Below, piece after piece: positions 1 to 7,960 of a stretch of 64,000 nt of DNA (position 1 is its first letter; each line of letters starts with the position of its first letter). This DNA is from Mermis nigrescens (lineage: Eukaryota; Nematoda; Enoplea; Mermithida; Mermithidae): positions 293,266-357,265 of the forward strand of contig JAVLUZ010000033.1 in NCBI GenBank assembly GCA_036768485.1, in the 5' to 3' direction. The notes below the pieces were generated by a model. The model saw nothing but the letters and a program-made list of their open reading frames with translations. It did not search any database and was not told where the DNA came from. The translations under genes were made by a program, and so were the position numbers.

Positions 1-2
1 AC

Positions 3-962
3 GTGAAACAATGGTTAGAAAAACAGCCCACCTACACGTTACACAAACCCGCCCTCAAGAGGTATTCTCGAAATAAAGTGTTAGTAAGTAGCATTGATGA
101 ACAATGGCAATGTGATATTGTAGATCTGCAGTCCTTAAGCAAGTTTAATGATAATTTTAAGTATCCCATGAATTGCATAGACATATTTTCAAAGCACGCA
201 TGGTCCATCCTTTTGAAATCTAAAAGTTCAAAAGATGTTCTGACCGCTTTTCAAAGCATTTTGCATTCATCAAATCGAAAACCTTACAAGCCAGCAAACA
301 GACGCAGGGACCAAATTTACAAACAAAGAATTTCAAAAATTTCTTAAATCTGAATCTATCGAGTTTTTCACGACTAAAAGCGAAATGAAGGCTAGCATAG
401 TGGAACGGTTTAATCGCATGCTTAAAGAACGTATGTGGCGGTACTTCACCACCAAGAGCAATTCATATAAATTTATTGACGTATTGCCCGACCTGATGAA
501 AAACTATAATCACTCCAAGCATCATACGATAGAGTAAACCTTGCCAGCTAATGTCATCGTTAAAAATGAGATGAAAATTTTAAATAAAGCATTTAGGATT
601 GATAAACAGAACGTTGTTTTTAAATTTAATATTGGCGATAAAGTCCGACTGAGTAAAAGTTAAGCGCGCTTATGAAAAAGGATTTTGGCCCAACTGGACA
701 GAGGAGTTTTTCATAATTAAGGAGAGGTTTGCTCGCACACCGCCTGTTTACGTTTTAGAAGACCAAATGGGCGAAAAAGTCGAGGGTATTTTCTACGAAC
801 CTGAACTGCAAAAATTAATATATCTCTCGGATGACTTGTTTATTGTTTAAAAGATTTTGAAAACGCGTAAGAAAGGCAATAAAACTGATTATTTAGTGCG
901 CTGGCGAGGGTAATTCCAGAAAAGTTTGATTCCTGGGTCTCAAATCCTGATAAAAGATATAA
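3..962 (+). pseudogene. Polinton integrase with chromodomain, left palindrome copy (5' end outside window)
   Basis: Retroviral-type (rve) integrase of a Polinton/Maverick, which would insert the element by DDE transesterification. The copy enters the window already inside the N-terminal region. Visible blocks in order are the first catalytic Asp context (QWQCDIVDLQSL, about 108-145), the VERFN glutamate block (about 400) and the SH3-like FNIGDKV block (about 622-650). A C-terminal chromodomain with YLVRWRG follows (about 885-910). Reading is broken by frameshifts near 290 and 650 and by in-frame stops, for example near 535, 848 and 911, so it is dead. It is the inverted partner of the copy at 3019-4076, and the right copy has fewer defects. 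The stop is placed by comparison with that copy. Family assignment is by recognised motifs. Confidence 0.8.
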
Positions 963-991
963 ACGTCTAAAAAAGGGCGCCTAAAGGGCCA

Positions 992-1250
992 GATTTTTAC
1001 ACTTTGCAATATTTATTTGTAAAGTTTGGAATATTTTTTGTAAAGTTTGGAAATTTTTTTGTAAAATTTGGAATATTTTTTGTAAAGTTTGGGATTAATT
1101 TTACGTGCTTAAGGATAGTACTTTTGCAAAGTTTGGAATATTTTTTGTAAAATTTGGAATATTTTTTGTAAAGTTTGGAATATTTTTTGTAAAGTTTGGA
1201 ATATTTTTTGTAAAGTTTGAAATTTTTTGTAAAAATTTGGAATATTATGT
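992..1250. repeat. 21-bp tandem array, left Polinton copy
   Basis: About eleven degenerate copies of a unit close to TTTTTTGTAAAGTTTGGAATA. Most units are exactly 21 nt, with a non-repeat spacer (TTTTACGTGCTTAAGG) near 1101. The period equals seven codons, so the minus-strand TBP frame stays open through the array and reads as Lys/Tyr-rich heptads (KLYKKYS). The array lies between the 3' ends of integrase and TBP. Confidence 0.85.
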
Positions 1251-1251
1251 A

Positions 1252-1764
1252 TCTAAGTTGCAATTTCTCAAGCATTGTTGAAACTATTTTATATGCTATA
1301 TGCAACTCATGCTTGTGTTTTGCACCTGTGAGAATCATTTTCCCACTTGTAAAGAGTAAAAAGGTCACTGTTCTAAATTTGTATACTAATCCGGGAAATA
1401 ATTCTACTTCATACATGCATTTCCTTTTCACCAGCTCATAAAACTTACAAAGATCAATGCGGAATCCCAAGTTAGCTGAGCCAACAAACAGCACTGGCTT
1501 TATTTTCAAAATGAAATTCTCCATCTTCAGTATATCAACGAATGTCTTTATCGTATTTTCGCCTTCTCGCATAGTTTTAGCTCCAACACATACAAGTTTA
1601 CCGGACTTGAAAATCAGCAATGTTGCCTGAGGTAATCAAAATATGATGCCTGGAAATTTTGAGCTTTTGTTTTGGGCAGTATTTGGCAATTTAGAGTAGA
1701 TATCATCTAGATTCAGCGTATTTGGTAGTGCTGTAGTCAGCACAATGTTCTGTAGAGTCACCAT
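1252..1764 (-). pseudogene. TATA-binding protein (TBP), Polinton-borne, left copy
   Basis: Left palindrome copy of the TBP gene described at 2249-2755. The start is the ATG at 1764, found by alignment with the right copy. Both TBP repeats are recognisable, including the ELFPGLVYKF and LLFTSGKMILTGAK blocks. An in-frame TGA replaces an Arg codon just before the LPQATLLIF block, so the N-terminal part is cut off. At the 3' end one extra T relative to the right copy removes the stop. The frame then continues to 997 through the 21-bp array as a Lys/Tyr-rich heptad tail. Whether that tail is ancestral or a decay product cannot be told from two copies. Confidence 0.8.
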
Positions 1765-1768
1765 TTTC

Positions 1769-1776
1769 TATAAATA
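1769..1776 (+). promoter_or_regulatory. TATAAATA box before left ATPase copy
   Basis: CTATAAATA lies about 35 bp upstream of the ATPase ATG at 1810. It is also immediately 5' of the divergent TBP start at 1764. The arrangement matches the right arm. Confidence 0.5.
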
Positions 1777-1809
1777 CTTCATGATAAACTTATATTTATA
1801 CGTATAACC

Positions 1810-1948
1810 ATGATGTCCAACATCCTTTCACCTGCCTTGTTTCAGGACCAATCAAGTCTGGCAAAACAACATTTGTCACGCAATTAATTGAAAAAAGAGC
1901 ACACTAGATTGATATTAAAATCAAAAAGATTTGGTGGTGCTTTTGCAT
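1810..1948 (+). pseudogene. Polinton packaging ATPase (FtsK/HerA type), N-terminal fragment, left copy
   Basis: N-terminal fragment of the A32-like genome-packaging ATPase typical of Polintons. The Walker A/P-loop block SGPIKSGKTTF is intact (about 1845-1880) and is followed by the KKIWWCF block. A 1-nt difference after the ATG and an in-frame TAG break it. The palindrome junction then replaces the rest of the gene with its own inverted sequence. The right copy (1950-2200) has the reverse pattern: Walker B is kept and Walker A is damaged. Confidence 0.75.
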
Positions 1949-1949
1949 A

Positions 1950-2200
1950 AGATCATCGAGAATCAACAGTTGTGGCACATGACTAAATTGTTTTAAGTAA
2001 TTGAAATCAGGAAGCCCTTCTATGAATAAAACATCATTCAATTTTTTATAAAGAGGCTGATTTTCTGCAAAGCACCACCAAATCTTTTTGATTTTAATAT
2101 TAATCAAGTGTGCTGTTTTTTCAATTAATTGCATGACATATGTTGTTTTGCCAGACTTGGTTGGTCATGAAGCAAGGCAGGTGAAAGGATGTTGGAACAT
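1950..2200 (-). pseudogene. Polinton packaging ATPase (FtsK/HerA type), truncated, right copy
   Basis: Minus-strand ATPase fragment starting at the ATG at 2200, 37 bp downstream of a TATAAATA box. It shows the P-loop KSGKTTYV preceded by an in-frame stop. The KKIWWCFAENQPLYKK block follows, then the Walker B strand LLILDDLMQ near 1955-1985. It ends abruptly at the palindrome junction. The ATPase half seen at 29482-29940 (sensor and C-terminal region) is missing. In intact elements the enzyme powers DNA packaging into capsids. No capsid or protease gene is visible in this window. Confidence 0.8.
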
Positions 2201-2236
2201 AATGGTTATGGGTATGAATATAAGTTTATCATGAAG

Positions 2237-2244
2237 TATTTATA
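2237..2244 (-). promoter_or_regulatory. TATAAATA box in the divergent ATPase/TBP intergenic region
   Basis: On the minus strand TATAAATA lies 37 bp before the ATPase ATG (2200). On the plus strand a TATAAGTT at 2219-2226 lies 23 bp before the TBP ATG (2249). The 48-bp gap therefore looks like a compact bidirectional promoter. Confidence 0.55.
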
Positions 2245-2248
2245 GAAA

Positions 2249-2755
2249 ATGGTGACTATACAGACAGCACCACTACCAAATACGCTGAATCTAGATGATA
2301 TCTACCCTAAATTGCCAAATACTGCCCAATACAATCGCTCAAAATTTCCAGGCATCATATTTCGATTACCTCAGGCAACATTGCTGATTTTCAAGTCGGG
2401 TAAAATTGTATGTGTTGGAACTAAAACTATGCAAGAAGGCGAAAATACGATAAAGACATTCGTTGATATACTGAAGATGGAGAATTTCATGTTGAAAATA
2501 AAGCCAGTGCTGTTTGTTGGCTCAGCTAACTTGGGATTCCGCATTGATCTTTGTAAGTTTTATGAGCTGGTGAAAAGGAAATGCATGTATGAAGTAGAAT
2601 TATTTCCCGGATTAGTATACAAATTTAGAACAGTGACCTTTTTACTCTTTACAAGTGGGAAAATGATTCTCACAGGTGCAAAACACAAGCATGAGTTGCA
2701 TATAGCATATAAAATAGTTTCAACAATGCTTGAGAAATGCAACTTAGATACGTAA
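2249..2755 (+). CDS. TATA-binding protein (TBP) encoded by a Polinton
   Basis: A 168-residue protein consisting essentially of the TBP core. Repeat 1 spans residues about 12-88 and repeat 2 about 89-163. The diagnostic blocks are SKFPGIIFRL, LLIFKSGKIVCVG, ELFPGLVYKF and LLFTSGKMILTGAK. All four DNA-kinking phenylalanines are present (F33, F48, F119, F134). Known TBPs bind the TATA minor groove and nucleate RNA polymerase II or III initiation. The length is close to the usual core of about 180 residues and there is no long N-terminal arm. It lies head-to-head with the ATPase and tail-to-tail with integrase across the 21-bp array. The frame is uninterrupted here, unlike the left copy. Compared with the left copy, a 1-nt loss near the end creates the stop. 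The family call is strong. Function within the element is inference. Confidence 0.87.
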   Translation: MVTIQTAPLPNTLNLDDIYPKLPNTAQYNRSKFPGIIFRLPQATLLIFKSGKIVCVGTKTMQEGENTIKTFVDILKMENFMLKIKPVLFVGSANLGFRIDLCKFYELVKRKCMYEVELFPGLVYKFRTVTFLLFTSGKMILTGAKHKHELHIAYKIVSTMLEKCNLDT

Positions 2756-2990
2756 TATTCCAAATTTTACAAAAAATTTCCAAACTTTACAAAAAATATT
2801 CCAAACTTTACAAAAAATATTCCAAATTTAACAAAAAATATTCCAAACTTTGCAAAAGTACTATGCTTAAGCACGTAAAATTAATTCCAAACTTTACAAA
2901 AAATATTCCAAATTTTACAAAAAAAATATTCCAAACTTTACAAAAAATATTCCAAACTTTACAAAAATATATTACAAAGTGTAAAAATCT
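2756..2990. repeat. 21-bp tandem array, right Polinton copy
   Basis: Inverted counterpart of 992-1250: repeated TTCCAAACTTTACAAAAAATA units with a spacer (TATGCTTAAGCACG, about 2861-2875). It follows the TBP stop directly and stays open in the +1 frame as KLYKKYS-type heptads. Confidence 0.85.
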
Positions 2991-3018
2991 GGCCTTTAGG
3001 CGCCCTTTTTTAGACGTT

Positions 3019-4076
3019 TATATCTTTATCAGGTTTGAGACCCAGGAATCAAACTTTTCTGGGTACCTCGCCAGCGCACTAAATAATCAGTTTTATTGCC
3101 TTTCTTACGCGTTTTCAAAATCTTTTCAACAATAAACAAGTCATCCGAGGATATATCAATTTTTTGCAGTTCAGGTTCGTAGAAAATACCCTCGACTTTT
3201 TCGCCCATTTGGTCTTCTAAAACGTAAACAGGGCGGTGTGCGAGCAAACCTCTCCTCAATTATGAAAAACTCCTCTGTCCAGTTGGGCCAAAATCCTTTT
3301 TCAAAAGCGCGCTTAACTTTACTCAGTCGGACTTTATCACCAATATTAAATTTAAAAACAACGTTCTGTTTATCAATCCTAAATGCTTTATTTAAAATTT
3401 CCATCTCATTTTTAACTGATAACATTAGCTGGCGAGGTACCTATTGTACGATGCTTGGAGTGATTATAGTTTTTCATCAGGTCGGGTAATACGTCAATAA
3501 ATTTATATGAATTGCTCTTGGTGAAGTACCGCCACATACGTTCTTTAAGCGTGTGATTAAAACGTTCCACTATGCTAGCCTTCATTTCGCTTTTAGTCGT
3601 GAAAAAATCGATAGATTCAGATTTAAGAAATTTTTGAAATTCTTTGTTTGTAAATTCGGTCCCTGCGTCTGTTTGCAGCTTGTACGGTTTTCGATTTGAT
3701 GAATGCAAAATGCTTTGAAAAGCGGTCAGAACATCTTTTGAACTTTTAGATTTCAAAGGATGGACCATGCGTACTTTGAAAATATGTCTATGCAATTCAA
3801 GAGATACTTAAAATTATCATTAAACTTGCTTAAGGACTGCAGATCTACAATATCACATTGCCATTGCTCATCAATGCTACTTACTAACACTTTATTTCGA
3901 GAATACCTCTTGAGGGCGGGTTTGTGTAACGTGTAGGTGGGCTGCTTTTCCAACCATTGTTTCACGTAGGACCGGTCTATTTTTGGCTTTACTTTTTTAG
4001 CCCTCTCATATAGCTGTTCCACGCTACTATACCCCGTTTTAGGGTCGTAATATATGTGCTTTAACACTTTTTCCAT
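3019..4076 (-). pseudogene. Polinton integrase with chromodomain, right palindrome copy
   Basis: Nearly complete integrase starting at ATG 4076. Parts in order are an N-terminal region (YYDPKTGYSSVEQLYERAKK), first Asp (QCDIVDLQSL), second Asp (LQTDAGTEF) and Glu (SIVERFNHTL). The counted spacing between the last two is 33 residues. The SH3-like block FKFNIGDKVRLSK follows, then a C-terminal chromodomain (TDYLVRWRG). At least three frameshifts break it (near 3795-3750, 3425-3412 and 3260-3170, plus one inside the chromodomain at the YP pair), so it cannot give one protein. The chromodomain may steer insertion to modified chromatin. It diverges from the polymerase gene at 4166. Confidence 0.85.
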
Positions 4077-4125
4077 TTTTTAAACATTTTATAACAATCT
4101 ATCTATTTATTAACATCATTCTGTC

Positions 4126-4133
4126 TATAAATA
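4126..4133 (+). promoter_or_regulatory. TATAAATA box before Polinton polymerase gene
   Basis: CTATAAATA ends 32 bp before the polymerase ATG at 4166, inside the 89-bp divergent gap with integrase. A weaker minus-strand TATAAAA lies about 10 bp before the integrase ATG (4076). Confidence 0.55.
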
Positions 4134-4165
4134 ACGATTAGTATGTATGTAGTTTTAATTTGAAA

Positions 4166-4939
4166 ATGGAGCAGTACTTTGAAGTACATGAGCTCCCACA
4201 CATTTCTGTTCGTAGGTTTAGGACAACCGCTAAGGCATTTTTGTTGCGTTTTAAGAAATGCCCTAATCTCTTTGAGATTTTCGAACAGATTTTTGAAAAA
4301 GCTATTAACCTGATGTTGCATGGCTGTCCTTATGACAGTATGGTAGGCATTGAAATTAGACAGCCAAGCCTTTATACGCCTGTGTTAGTACCATTCACTC
4401 AACGTCAATACATAAATGCTGACAAGGTTTTGAGTATTATAGAAAAGGTGGCTCAGTCCCAAAAAGACTTTTGTTTAAGTGAAGACTTGACTTTCAAAGT
4501 AGTTCTGGTGGACAAAAAACCCCAAATGGGTACCGGTTATGAATTTGAAGTAGGTGACTTTTGCAAAAATGGTGGGGCATATATTAAAATCACATCAAAC
4601 GATAATTTATCATTAGCCAGAGCTGTTGTAACAGGTATAGCAAAGCTAGACAACTGCCCTAAGTGGGAATCTGTTCGGAAAGGTGACAAAGGACGGCACA
4701 CTCTGCAAAAGCAACTAGCATTAGAGCTGATGCACAAAGCTGATCTAAGCATTAATGACGAGAAATATGGACTTGAAGCTGTAGACAAAATTCAAAAGAG
4801 TCTGGTGCCAGACTACCAAATAAAAGTTTATCATGGCAATATTTTGTACTTTCAAGGGCCTGAGGCTGAGAAAGTAATTCACTTGCACGCTGCTAATAAT
4901 CATTATGATCTAATTACAAAAATGCCTGAGAAGCCCTAG
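4166..4939 (+). CDS. Polinton protein-primed DNA polymerase B, N-terminal part (truncated)
   Basis: 257 codons from ATG 4166; an upstream TTG at 4160 is unlikely to be the start. The sequence matches the conserved N-terminal region that precedes the exonuclease and polymerase domains in Polinton PolB. Diagnostic blocks are MVGIEIRQPSLYTPVLVPF, ARAVVTGIAKLDNCPKW, RHTLQKQLALELMHKA and a C-terminal LHAANNHYDLITKMP. The family normally continues with a cysteine cluster and then exonuclease and palm motifs. Here it stops after MPEKP, and no YxDTD-type motif follows, so this copy cannot replicate DNA. The frame is otherwise clean, in contrast to the neighbouring integrase. It could be a recent truncation or a split product. 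Assignment is by pattern recognition and could not be checked against a database. Confidence 0.75.
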   Translation: MEQYFEVHELPHISVRRFRTTAKAFLLRFKKCPNLFEIFEQIFEKAINLMLHGCPYDSMVGIEIRQPSLYTPVLVPFTQRQYINADKVLSIIEKVAQSQKDFCLSEDLTFKVVLVDKKPQMGTGYEFEVGDFCKNGGAYIKITSNDNLSLARAVVTGIAKLDNCPKWESVRKGDKGRHTLQKQLALELMHKADLSINDEKYGLEAVDKIQKSLVPDYQIKVYHGNILYFQGPEAEKVIHLHAANNHYDLITKMPEKP

Positions 4940-5003
4940 GCTTGGCTGGACATCATCAATGCTGTAAGCAAATTGCTTCGCCAATGCGCTAGCAGGTTAT
5001 TAG

Positions 5004-5061
5004 TGGTGGGCAACCACCATTTTTTACATACACACATAGGTACATGATGCCTCTGAGAGGC
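5004..5061. terminator. Two short hairpins between convergent Polinton genes
   Basis: TGGTGG-GCAA-CCACCA (5004-5019, a GNRA-type GCAA loop) and GCCTC-TGA-GAGGC (5049-5061) lie in the 168-bp gap between the polymerase end (4939) and the convergent gene ending at 5108. T-rich runs follow (5065-5085). They may be 3'-end or stability structures of convergent transcripts. No function is proven. Confidence 0.3.
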
Positions 5062-5107
5062 GCTAATTTTTTTTGGTTTTTTTCATTTTTCAATTCAATC
5101 AAATCGT

Positions 5108-5434
5108 TTATAATACACGACTAACTCGCTCGTTTAGGCAATTTTCATACATGCTTTCCCATGTATTTTTGCCATTTTGATCGAAATCTTGCCATAAATC
5201 TAAAATAGGCTCGATTTCACGATTTATTAGGCATCGTTTCACATAAAGCGCAAAATTCCAAAATGCTTTCCGATTATCGATGCTTTTGCGATTTTCTTTG
5301 TATTCTTCAGAAAGCAAACTCCAAAAGCAGGAGCCAATGCTTTGTACATCGTGAGAAGTGATGTACCTCGTGCAGGCTTTATCAGCCAACTTGGTCACAA
5401 AATGATTAAAACTCAATTCACCTTGAGAACTCAT
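5108..5434 (-). CDS. Unrecognised 108-aa Polinton-linked protein
   Basis: Intact frame from ATG 5434, about 32 bp downstream of a minus-strand TATAAATA (5473-5466). The product is mixed charged and aromatic, and Trp-rich (CFWSLL, AFWNF, LDLWQDF, NTWESMY), with no signal peptide, membrane span or known motif. It sits convergent to the polymerase fragment and in tandem 42 bp downstream of the zinc-ribbon-like gene at 5477. Its place between Polinton genes and the shared promoter motif suggest an element gene. It is not recognisable as a capsid, protease or ATPase protein. Confidence 0.5.
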   Translation of the reverse strand: MSSQGELSFNHFVTKLADKACTRYITSHDVQSIGSCFWSLLSEEYKENRKSIDNRKAFWNFALYVKRCLINREIEPILDLWQDFDQNGKNTWESMYENCLNERVSRVL

Positions 5435-5465
5435 TTTGTAGATAATTTTTGTCAGATATCGCTCA

Positions 5466-5473
5466 TATTTATA
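5466..5473 (-). promoter_or_regulatory. TATAAATA box before the 108-aa gene
   Basis: Minus-strand TATAAATA with its 3' edge about 32 bp from the ATG at 5434. It lies in the short gap after the upstream gene's stop, the same spacing as the other element promoters. Confidence 0.5.
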
Positions 5474-5476
5474 ACT

Positions 5477-5800
5477 TTACAAGCCATTTTTCGCTTCTTC
5501 AACCTGTTGAGCAATATATTTCTTAATCACCATGTTCCCAGCCTCCTGGGATGCCCGATTATACTCACAACATCTTGGGCACATTTGAACGTTAAAATAC
5601 CATTTTCCTGAATTTGTTTCAAAAACGTCTTTTTCAGACGAATTTTTCTGACAAAAATGACATAAATGTATCATGAGAGGGTACATGGGACGCTCCAGAT
5701 TTCTCCCACATAACTCAATAGGCGGTCGTATTGTCCGCCCATAAGGTTTCTTCTCCTCATCCGTAAAAGGACGTTTTCTCAATTCCATATTTTCCTCCAT
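5477..5800 (-). CDS. Small zinc-ribbon-like Polinton-linked protein (107 aa)
   Basis: Intact 107-codon frame from ATG 5800. Two CxxC knuckles, CHFC (residues 47-50) and CPRC (74-77, followed by another Cys), are 23 residues apart, which is a plausible zinc ribbon. The N-terminus is acidic and basic (RKRPFTDEEKKPYGR) and the C-terminus is helical and charged (KKYIAQQVEEAK). A TATAAATA box at 5842-5835 precedes the ATG. It is first in a minus-strand tandem pair. Zinc ribbons occur in transcription factors such as TFIIB and TFIIS, which is tempting next to a TBP gene. The sequence does not identify it as either. Confidence 0.5.
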   Translation of the reverse strand: MEENMELRKRPFTDEEKKPYGRTIRPPIELCGRNLERPMYPLMIHLCHFCQKNSSEKDVFETNSGKWYFNVQMCPRCCEYNRASQEAGNMVIKKYIAQQVEEAKNGL

Positions 5801-5834
5801 TTTTGAAGATTTAACTTGATGAAAGAATTATTAG

Positions 5835-5842
5835 TATTTATA
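5835..5842 (-). promoter_or_regulatory. TATAAATA box before zinc-ribbon-like gene
   Basis: Minus-strand TATAAATA about 35 bp upstream of ATG 5800, the same spacing as before the ATPase, polymerase and pX-like genes. Confidence 0.5.
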
Positions 5843-5887
5843 GATTTTGCAAGACCAAAACGGCTTGGAAATTGGGGTTGAACTTCT

Positions 5888-5947
5888 AGTCTAGAGCGGC
5901 GGTCTACCCTTGAATGATTAAGATGCAGTAGACCGTGGACCTAGACT
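5888..5947. repeat. Nested inverted repeat upstream of zinc-ribbon-like gene
   Basis: AGTCTAG...GGTCTAC on the left pairs with GTAGACC...CTAGACT on the right. This gives two 7-bp stems separated by 6-nt internal loops on each side and a 20-nt apical loop. A TATAAATAAATA follows at about 5947. It could be a regulatory palindrome or part of an element terminus. Confidence 0.6.
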
Positions 5948-6039
5948 ATAAATAAATATTTCATCACATGCACTTAAATTGGTATGTCGCGTTCAAAAAA
6001 ATTTGGGCATGGCGCGAGCATTGTCAATTTAATGCTATT

Positions 6040-6250
6040 GCTTCGCCAGTCAACAAAATGCGCTTATTATAAATTCCGCTGCCAATGCCCGATATAACTT
6101 GTCTTCGCCAGTGCGCTTATTATAAATTCCGCTGCCAATGCGCGATATTACCAGCTTGCAAAAAATGCTTCGCCAATGCGCTTATTATAAATTCACAGCC
6201 AATGCACTTATTATATTCATCATGTTTCAATCTACGTTGCTTCGCCAATA
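6040..6250. repeat. Degenerate tandem repeat, unit about 55-65 bp
   Basis: Recurring GCTTCGCCAATGCGCTTATT followed by ATAAATTC and GCCAATG, about four copies. An isolated related piece (GCTTCGCCAATGCGCTAG) lies at 4975, just past the polymerase fragment. This links the array to the Polinton non-coding sequence. Confidence 0.75.
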
Positions 6251-7860
6251 TTACGATGGCGTATATGTCTGTTCATTCCTCGGCTTGCACTTCCCTGCCC
6301 CCATGCCTCATCATTGCGCCCTGAGAGAAAAGCCAGGGCGCAAGCAGGGCGCTCCTCCGCCTATGCTATAACACAGGACAGGCTGCTTCTCTGCGATCGA
6401 GCGGGCGGGGCCTATAACACAAAACATAGCCGTATATATTTTTTGTTGCGGCCTAGGGTCACAGCTTATGCTACTCATGCCATAAGAAGCTTTCCAAGTG
6501 CTAAATCGAGCGTTTTTGCCAGACTGATTGAAGTGACGTTTTAGAAAATATATGTAGATAAACAGTTCTGCACTGATTTTTTTTCAAGGTTTTCAGAAAA
6601 TTTTTATTCCACAATCCTAGCAGCTGTTAACTGAAAATTTCTGACTTCTTAACGTTTACTTACTCTAAAAGCATGGTTGCTATTTCGCTATAACATTTTC
6701 TATTCTTGTCAGTTTACTAGATCAGACGTTGTCCTGAAAACTAAAAAAAATTTCTTGCTACTGTGAAGTTAATCATTTATTCATTCTCAATAAAATGACT
6801 TAACTGATCTAGATATTGCGCACGACGAGTTCATGCTACAAGAAAAAATCGAACGAAGCTCCAAAAATTTACTAAAGCGTTCAAATTGATTCAAAGTATA
6901 AATGAGATAAAATAGATGAAAATCGAAGTAAATCTCCGAGACATAAAATTACTTCAAATTTCTTGCCTCACTCATTTTTGTCTTCGATTCCCTTAAGTGC
7001 CAGTGTTCTGCATAATGGTTAGTACACGCGATTCAAGTGCTGATCTTTTCTGCGAAGAAAAATCGCTGCTTTCATTATTTTTACGACAAAGAACATAAGG
7101 AGCAAACTAAGATCATTAGCTAAATTAAGAAATTAAAGAAATTATGATATTAAGATCAGAAATTATGAATTAAGAAATTGATTAGAAATTAAGCATTCTA
7201 TATTTTGAACTCCATTCATTATATAGCTTATTGCTTAAGAATAAGAATTTTTCACGCGTGCGTGACTCTGGTGAAAAGAGTATTCATTTTGTGAACAATC
7301 TAACATTTTTATCCGTCATGAAAAATAGCGAGTGATTGAGCTTTTATTACTAAGGCAAAAGTATGTCGTTCAACCTAAGCTACATAAGCGTTTTGCTGAG
7401 CGCAAACTTTTGACAAGTTTAGTCTTCATGTCTCCATCACTAAGAGAGGAATCAAGAAAGCAGGTTTGAGATTATGGCTCGAACACTTTACAATGCGATC
7501 ATAATTTCATTGAAAATAATTCGTGAAACTGTAAATTCCCTTAGAACTCCTAAAAAATAATAATTTGAAACCTGGTTATGATATCATGCTGAAATAAATG
7601 GAAAATAAACGTATTATTAAGTGAGAAGCCATGAGTTTAGTGTGCACAAATAAAAATTAAGGAAATAAAATAAAATACATAGAAAAGGAATAATACAGAG
7701 AGCGAGTAATTAACAACAATATAATCTAATCTACAAATAATCGTTCGCTTGCTGCTAAGCTCATTCTAGCTTCTTTCAATTATGTATGTTTTATACATTT
7801 TTCAAATGAATAAATCTATGTCGGCAACAAAACGCGCAAAATTATTCTACAAAAAAAGCT
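6251..7860. other. Gene-free AT-rich stretch
   Basis: 6300-6540 is moderately GC-rich with short open frames in several phases but no recognisable domain. 6545-7860 is AT-rich with many stops on both strands. I see no gene or RNA. Confidence 0.5.
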
Positions 7861-7871
7861 AAATAGAATAA

Positions 7872-7960
7872 TAGATCAGGACCGGGCCCGGTTTTTAGAA
7901 GCCGGGCCCGGGCGCCTAAAGACCAGTCAAGCCCGGTCCGGGCCCGGGAACTCCGTCGAT
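7872..7960. repeat. GC-rich GGGCCCGG palindrome cluster
   Basis: Four interspersed copies of CCGGGCCCGG or CCGGTCCGGGCCCGG in both orientations within otherwise AT-rich DNA. It resembles the tip of a transposon or MITE, and a minus-strand open frame across it is a by-product. No matching second end was found nearby. Confidence 0.5.

Larger units (their letters stand above)
1..3969. repeat. Long inverted repeat (fold-back) of Polinton DNA
   Basis: Left arm 1-1948 is the reverse complement of about 2069-3969, with scattered substitutions and small indels. The central non-repeated loop is about 120 bp (1949-2068). Matched landmarks are integrase, 21-bp array, TBP, TATA box and ATPase start. The left arm continues past the window edge. 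Beyond 3969 the right side continues into integrase 5' sequence and the divergent polymerase gene. The high similarity of the arms suggests a fairly recent duplication-inversion. Confidence 0.9.
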
